From Gemmatimonadota bacterium (lineage in GTDB: Bacteria > Gemmatimonadota > Gemmatimonadetes > Gemmatimonadales > GWC2-71-9): DNA of 8,346 bases. Below, one piece after another: positions 5,091 through 8,346 of the stretch (within the stretch, counting starts at the first letter, position 1; each line of letters opens with the position of its first letter). The DNA lies in assembly GCA_022573095.1 (NCBI GenBank), contig JACZUR010000087.1:1-8346 (forward strand), given 5' to 3'. Below the pieces are notes generated by a model. The model saw nothing but the letters and a program-made list of their open reading frames with translations. It did no database searches and was not told the DNA's origin. Made by a program: the position numbers and the translations under genes.

Positions 5091-6008
5091 TTGTCTTTAG
5101 CTGCCGCCTGGATTCTGCTTGCGCTGATCTGGGGCACAACATGGTCCGCGATCAGCATCGGACTCCAAACGATCCCGCCTGTCACCTTTGCGGGACTGCG
5201 ATTCGTGCTGGGCGCTCTGTTGCTGGGACTTACGCTCCCAATACGCGGTATTCCTCTCCCTCACTCCCGCCAGGAGTGGCGACTCCTGATATTGACCGGC
5301 CTCGAGATCTTCGCGCTGGGATTTGCGCTTCAGTTCTGGGGCATGCAGTACGTGCCCTCTGGGCTCAGCGCAGTGGTGTTTTCCGCTGTGCCGCTATTCA
5401 CCATGTTCATCGCACACTTCAAACTTCACAACGAGAAGATCACATACCGTAAGATCGCGGGAACCGTGATCGCCATAACAGGAATAGCATTCATTTTCTC
5501 TGGACAACTGCGGGCCGAGAGCAACATCGCCGCATGGGGCGTGGCCGCGTTCATCGTAGCATCGATAATCTACGCCCACGCCCAGGTCACAATGAAGCGC
5601 GCGGGAACCGGGATAGACCCGAACGTCATCGCCACCGTTCAGATGGCAAGTGGCGGCATCGTCTTGGTCATGCTCGGACTCACCGTGGACGGAAGCCCCC
5701 TCACCATCGAGTGGAATCGCTCGGCCGTTCTCGCCCTGCTGTACATGGCTGTCATCGGTTCTTCGCTCGCAATGTTTCTCCTCTACTGGCTCGCGCGACG
5801 AATGGAGATCACGAAGGTAATGACCGTTCTGCTTGCGGACCCAGTTATCGCGCTCGCGTTGGGCTGGATATTCCTGAGAGAGGTACTGGAACTGAACGAC
5901 GTAGTCGGCTCACTACTGGCTATCGCCGGGCTGGCGGTGGTGTTGGTGGGGGGTAAGGCTGAGTTAGCAGACGGGGAGAAGAAAGACGGTAGGAATAAGG
6001 CTGGGTGA
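5091..6008 (+). CDS. Second EamA-family (DMT superfamily) exporter with repeat-derived tail
   Basis: This 305-residue transporter has two EamA repeats and about ten predicted helices. Motifs: WILLALIWGTTWSAISIGLQ (7-26), TFAGLRFVLGALLLG (32-46), YVPSGLSAVVFSAVPLFT (87-104), and in the second half LLYWLARRMEITKV (230-243) and ADPVIALALGWIFLRE (249-264). It begins 59 nt after the first exporter, probably in the same operon, and is distinct from it in sequence, so this is not a recent duplicate. The start is TTG with a good ribosome site. Family homology ends at about residue 286. The last ~19 residues (K-A-E-L-A-D-G-E-K-K-D-G and so on) and the TGA stop are encoded by a 42-mer repeat unit, giving a charged cytoplasmic tail with no family counterpart. 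The substrate is unknown; pairing with an Lrp regulator suggests amino acids or related metabolites. Confidence 0.92.
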   Translation: MSLAAAWILLALIWGTTWSAISIGLQTIPPVTFAGLRFVLGALLLGLTLPIRGIPLPHSRQEWRLLILTGLEIFALGFALQFWGMQYVPSGLSAVVFSAVPLFTMFIAHFKLHNEKITYRKIAGTVIAITGIAFIFSGQLRAESNIAAWGVAAFIVASIIYAHAQVTMKRAGTGIDPNVIATVQMASGGIVLVMLGLTVDGSPLTIEWNRSAVLALLYMAVIGSSLAMFLLYWLARRMEITKVMTVLLADPVIALALGWIFLREVLELNDVVGSLLAIAGLAVVLVGGKAELADGEKKDGRNKAG

Positions 6009-6032
6009 CGGTGCGAGGGAAGAAAGACGGTG
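5946..6032 (+). repeat. Two further copies of the 40-43 bp repeat, overlapping the second exporter's 3' end
   Basis: Unit one (about 5948-5991) begins GGGGGGTAAGGCTGAGT and ends AGACGGT. Unit two (5992-6032) begins GGAATAAGGCTGGG, continues GTGCGAGGGAAG and ends AAGACGGTG. They match the minus-strand units at 2534-2743: unit one is closest to the copy at 2661 and unit two to the copy at 2534. Sixty of the 87 bases lie in the coding sequence and provide its stop. Confidence 0.85.
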
Positions 6033-6052
6033 GAGGACGGAGGAACGAAAAA

Positions 6053-6080
6053 GCTGTAGGCAGTAGGCCGTAAGCGGTAA
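6053..6080 (+). repeat. Heptanucleotide array, GCNGTAR family, after the second exporter
   Basis: Units are GCTGTAG, GCAGTAG, GCCGTAA and GCGGTAA in strict phase, reading in the direction of the upstream exporter gene. Confidence 0.85.
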
Positions 6081-6099
6081 GCCCACTACTCCCACTCCC

Positions 6100-6120
6100 C
6101 TGCACGCTACACGCTGCACG
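6100..6120 (-). repeat. Heptanucleotide array CGTGCAG x3 downstream of the lipoprotein hydrolase
   Basis: On the minus strand the units are CGTGCAG, CGTGTAG and CGTGCAG, followed by GGGGAG. This is the same family as 2334-2354 in the opposite orientation. It reads in the direction of the gene at 6230-7924, whose 3' end is 109 bp away. The rest of the 6081-6229 gap holds no gene or clear terminator. Confidence 0.85.
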
Positions 6121-6229
6121 GGAAAAGAGGATCGGAGGGCTAGAGGGTCGGCTCCCCGCTTCCTGTCGCTGCACGATAAGGTGACCACGCGGGCGTTAGC
6201 GCTTTCGTGCGGCAGTCACTCTCGCTCCC

Positions 6230-7924
6230 TTACAATCCCGCCGTAGCCAACGTTAGTAGCGCCGTGGTGATCCTAAAATGCGTAAGTGGATGACTCCCAT
6301 CGTCTTGGTTCACTCCCACTGCCACGCTTATCCCGGTTGACGGCGAGTACACCATGAGAGAGCTAAATCCGCGTACCGCACCCGCATGTCCCCATGTTTC
6401 CTGTCCAGCCAGCTGATACTGCAGTACGCCAAGACCCGAACCCGTCCAGACTAGTCCTGCATTCGAGCTGACGAACTGTACCATCTGATCAATCGTACCG
6501 GCATCGAGCACAACATTACTGCCATAGATTCCCGCACCCCACCGAGCCATATCCGCGGCGTTGGCTATAATTCCACCCGCGGCCCACCGCATACTATGAG
6601 TCGAAGTACCGATGAACTGCGTAATGTCGACCAACTGACCGTTACCGTTTACGTCCGACCACCCTGTTGCCATCGACCCTATCGGCGTCTCGCCTCCCAA
6701 GTAGAACGAGTTGAGTCCCATGGGCGTCCACAAACGACTACGCATCTCGGCGGCGAGCGTCGCGCCGGTGGCCTGTTCGATGATCATGCCCAGCACCGGA
6801 TAGTTGGTATTTGAGTAGGAGAAAGCAGCTCCAGGTGCAAACGCGGGGGGATCGTCCACGAATGATGTGATGACCTCTTCGGGTAGCCACCATCGATTAA
6901 GATCCGCCTGCGCCTGGGTCCAGATCTGCGGATGCTGAGCGAAGTCATCGAAACCGGTTAGGTGTTGCAGCAGTTGACCGACGGTCGCGTTATCGCTGAT
7001 GTTTGGGAGCGGCGCCAGCCAATCGCTTACCTGATCCGTGAGCGATAGTATCCCATCCTCAACGAGATCCATCACCACTGCTCCCACGACAGTCTTGGTA
7101 ATGCTCGCAAATCCAAAGCTGAGCGAGGGTCTCATGACAGCATCGGGACGCGAACGGCCGTACACTCCGCTCCAAACACCCTGGCCCGGAACGACGACTG
7201 CGGCTGACACGCCTATAAGCTCATAGGCTGACGCACTGTCTTCGAGAGCCCACTGTAACGACTCGGCGAGAGCTAGATCGATCTCCACCGGTGCTTCCGA
7301 CTGCACCACCAACGTGACCGTTCTCACGGCTCCATCGGCAGACGCAGAAACCTGGACCGCCCCATTTCCGACCGGCGTGACCAGCCCATCCGAGTCAACC
7401 GTCGCAACACCGGGAGCGGAACTGCTCCACTCTGTCGGCGTGAATCCATCGGGCAATGGACGCCCTAGAGAATCTGCCAGTGCCACGCTCCAACGGGAAC
7501 GCACCCCCAAGGCAAAGACCGTGTCCGTCGGTGCGGCAAGAGTTACGCGAGCTGCTCGTTGGTGCACTGTCAGAGCGACACTATCTGCAATCGTTCCGTT
7601 TCGCGCGATCACGACTGTGCTACCGTTTCCAAGCGACACGATCTCGCCGCTCGCCGAGACCCGCAGCACTTGTGGATTTACCACGCTCCAAGAGACGGCC
7701 TGGTCGACCAGTACCGTTCCATCGATATCGAGCACTTCCGCCGATAGTTGTCGGCGCTCGCCGATAGAGGTAAGAGTATCTACCGGCGCGATTATAACTA
7801 CTGACGCTGGTTCGGGATCCGGTTCGGGTGGCGGCGGTTCGGTTCCGGAATCAGAACACGACAGGAGCGTGGTGACTAGCACCACCATTGGCATGACTCT
7901 CAGGAAACGTGTCACAGGAATCAT
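6230..7924 (-). CDS. Lipoprotein with two bacterial Ig-like domains and a serine beta-lactamase/DD-peptidase-fold domain
   Basis: The protein has 564 residues from ATG at 7924. A lipoprotein signal ends in LLSC (lipid-linked Cys at 23), followed by an acidic/proline linker (E-P-P-P-P-E-P-D-P-E-P). Two BIG2-type Ig-like domains follow (about 40-122 and 125-210), both with G-x-x-x-x-L/W-S and V-x-S-x-G patterns. The rest (about 215-560) is a class C beta-lactamase/DD-peptidase (family S12) domain with all three motifs: SITK (Ser274-Lys277), YSN (370-372) and HAG (513-515). The motifs suggest an active serine hydrolase, such as an esterase, D-amino-acid peptidase or peptidoglycan peptidase; beta-lactam resistance cannot be claimed. 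Expected location is outer membrane or periplasm, with the Ig domains as spacer or carbohydrate-binding stalk. TTG at 7933 is an alternative start; ATG at 7924 follows GAAGAGA by 9 nt. It is divergent from the winged-helix gene at 8180. Confidence 0.9.
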   Translation of the reverse strand: MIPVTRFLRVMPMVVLVTTLLSCSDSGTEPPPPEPDPEPASVVIIAPVDTLTSIGERRQLSAEVLDIDGTVLVDQAVSWSVVNPQVLRVSASGEIVSLGNGSTVVIARNGTIADSVALTVHQRAARVTLAAPTDTVFALGVRSRWSVALADSLGRPLPDGFTPTEWSSSAPGVATVDSDGLVTPVGNGAVQVSASADGAVRTVTLVVQSEAPVEIDLALAESLQWALEDSASAYELIGVSAAVVVPGQGVWSGVYGRSRPDAVMRPSLSFGFASITKTVVGAVVMDLVEDGILSLTDQVSDWLAPLPNISDNATVGQLLQHLTGFDDFAQHPQIWTQAQADLNRWWLPEEVITSFVDDPPAFAPGAAFSYSNTNYPVLGMIIEQATGATLAAEMRSRLWTPMGLNSFYLGGETPIGSMATGWSDVNGNGQLVDITQFIGTSTHSMRWAAGGIIANAADMARWGAGIYGSNVVLDAGTIDQMVQFVSSNAGLVWTGSGLGVLQYQLAGQETWGHAGAVRGFSSLMVYSPSTGISVAVGVNQDDGSHPLTHFRITTALLTLATAGL

Positions 7925-8045
7925 ATGCGTCAATCTCTTCTCTCTCTTAGTGGTTATCGATTTTGTTCGCGATACTTCTAACGACGATCGATCTACTCAC
8001 CTAGTTCTGGTGTATCACTCCGCAGGCGCGTTTTGCGGTGCCTCG

Positions 8046-8055
8046 GTTGCGCAAC
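8046..8055. promoter_or_regulatory. Perfect palindrome GTTGCGCAAC between divergent genes
   Basis: This 10-bp perfect palindrome lies near the middle of the 255 bp gap between the hydrolase (7924) and the winged-helix gene (8180). It is a possible operator. TACAAT at 8157-8162 may be a -10 for the winged-helix gene, but no -35 is clear. Nothing else is recognisable in this gap. Confidence 0.3.
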
Positions 8056-8179
8056 GGTCGATCAACTTCTTAAACTACAACTAAACCAACGTCAGTTCCG
8101 CGATGAGCGATTAGGAGTTTATTAGGCAGTGGGAGAAAAAAGTTAACTCATTGCTATACAATAACTTACAGCCACACTA

Positions 8180-8346
8180 ATGGACCAAGAAACCAGCGCT
8201 AGCATCCTAAAGTTCGGCCCGTTTGAGCTCGATCTGAAACGCGAGACACTAACCAAGGGCGCTGAACAACTTGCAATCCAGCGGCAACCACTGGCAGTTC
8301 TCACATATCTCGCGCTCAACTCGGACCGACTGGTTACCCGAGACGA
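8180..8346 (+). CDS. CadC/OmpR-type winged-helix regulator, N-terminal part only
   Basis: The first 55 residues of a protein that continues beyond the right edge. ILKFGPFELDLKRETLTKGAEQLAIQRQPLAVLTYLALNSDRLVTRD matches the start of the Trans_reg_C (PhoB/OmpR/CadC) winged helix: the four-stranded N-terminal sheet (F-G-P-F-E-L-D), the first helix (QPLAVLTYLALN) and the turn R-L-V-T-R-(D/E). Because this DNA-binding domain is at the N-terminus with no receiver domain, it is CadC-like. In Gemmatimonadota and Acidobacteriota such proteins often carry a membrane helix with TolB-like or TPR repeats, which cannot be checked here. There is no clear Shine-Dalgarno before ATG at 8180. It is divergent from the lipoprotein hydrolase, which it might regulate (position only). 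Confidence 0.85.
   Translation, partial: MDQETSASILKFGPFELDLKRETLTKGAEQLAIQRQPLAVLTYLALNSDRLVTRD

Noticed and set aside
5918..6190. Overlapping minus-strand ORFs across the exporter end and the repeats
   Set aside because: They consist of Pro/Ser-rich antisense translation of the 42-mer and heptads, with no homology pattern or ribosome site.
7314..8084. A 256-codon plus-strand ORF
   Set aside because: It is antisense to the Ig-like part of the lipoprotein gene, is Thr/Ser/Arg-rich with no family pattern, and the opposite frame has clear domains and catalytic motifs.

Overview
The window reads as a chromosomal stretch of a moderately GC-rich, Gram-negative-type bacterium with lipoproteins and Tat export. 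The best guess is Gemmatimonadota, or a relative such as Acidobacteriota. The grounds are circumstantial: a beta-lactamase-type hydrolase behind tandem bacterial Ig-like domains on a lipoprotein anchor, a remnant of an ADOP/MacB-type FtsX permease, a CadC-like winged-helix regulator, a DUF839/PhoX-type protein, and many short heptanucleotide repeats between genes. No rRNA, tRNA, CRISPR array, integrase or transposase was seen.

Layout. 1-349 (-) is the 5' part of a MarR-family regulator. It is divergent from a two-gene unit, 485-865 (+) a VOC/glyoxalase-fold protein and 886-2283 (+) a Tat-exported PhoX-like (DUF839) protein. An AT-rich operator/promoter region lies between them. 2284-2750 holds no gene. 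It contains three heptanucleotide arrays, two hairpins (one terminator-like) and a five-copy 40-43 bp tandem repeat. 2751-2987 (-) is a truncated C-terminal remnant of an ABC-type permease. 3021-3485 (-) is an Lrp/AsnC regulator, divergent from 3753-4067 (+), a small antibiotic-biosynthesis-monooxygenase-like protein. That gene overlaps 4060-5031 (+), a YedA-like EamA exporter, which is followed by a second EamA exporter at 5091-6008 (+). After another repeat-filled convergent gap comes 6230-7924 (-), an Ig-like plus serine beta-lactamase/DD-peptidase-fold lipoprotein. It is divergent from the start of a winged-helix regulator at 8180, which runs off the right edge.

How the genes may work together. 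Two units have the classic layout of a local regulator divergent from its likely targets: MarR with VOC and PhoX-like, and Lrp with monooxygenase-like and two exporters. The second suggests amino-acid-responsive export of a small metabolite. These links are inferred from position only.

The most unusual feature is the repeat system. Every heptad or 42-mer array lies at, or downstream of, the 3' end of a gene, and each reads in the same direction as a gene ending next to it. Some arrays run into the reading frame, so the last residues and the stop codons of the Lrp regulator and the second EamA exporter are made of repeat sequence. The sense strand of the GCNGTAR heptads carries stop codons that come round to all three frames, while the antisense strand is open. 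These look like polar, gene-end-associated repeats, and I know of no described function for them.
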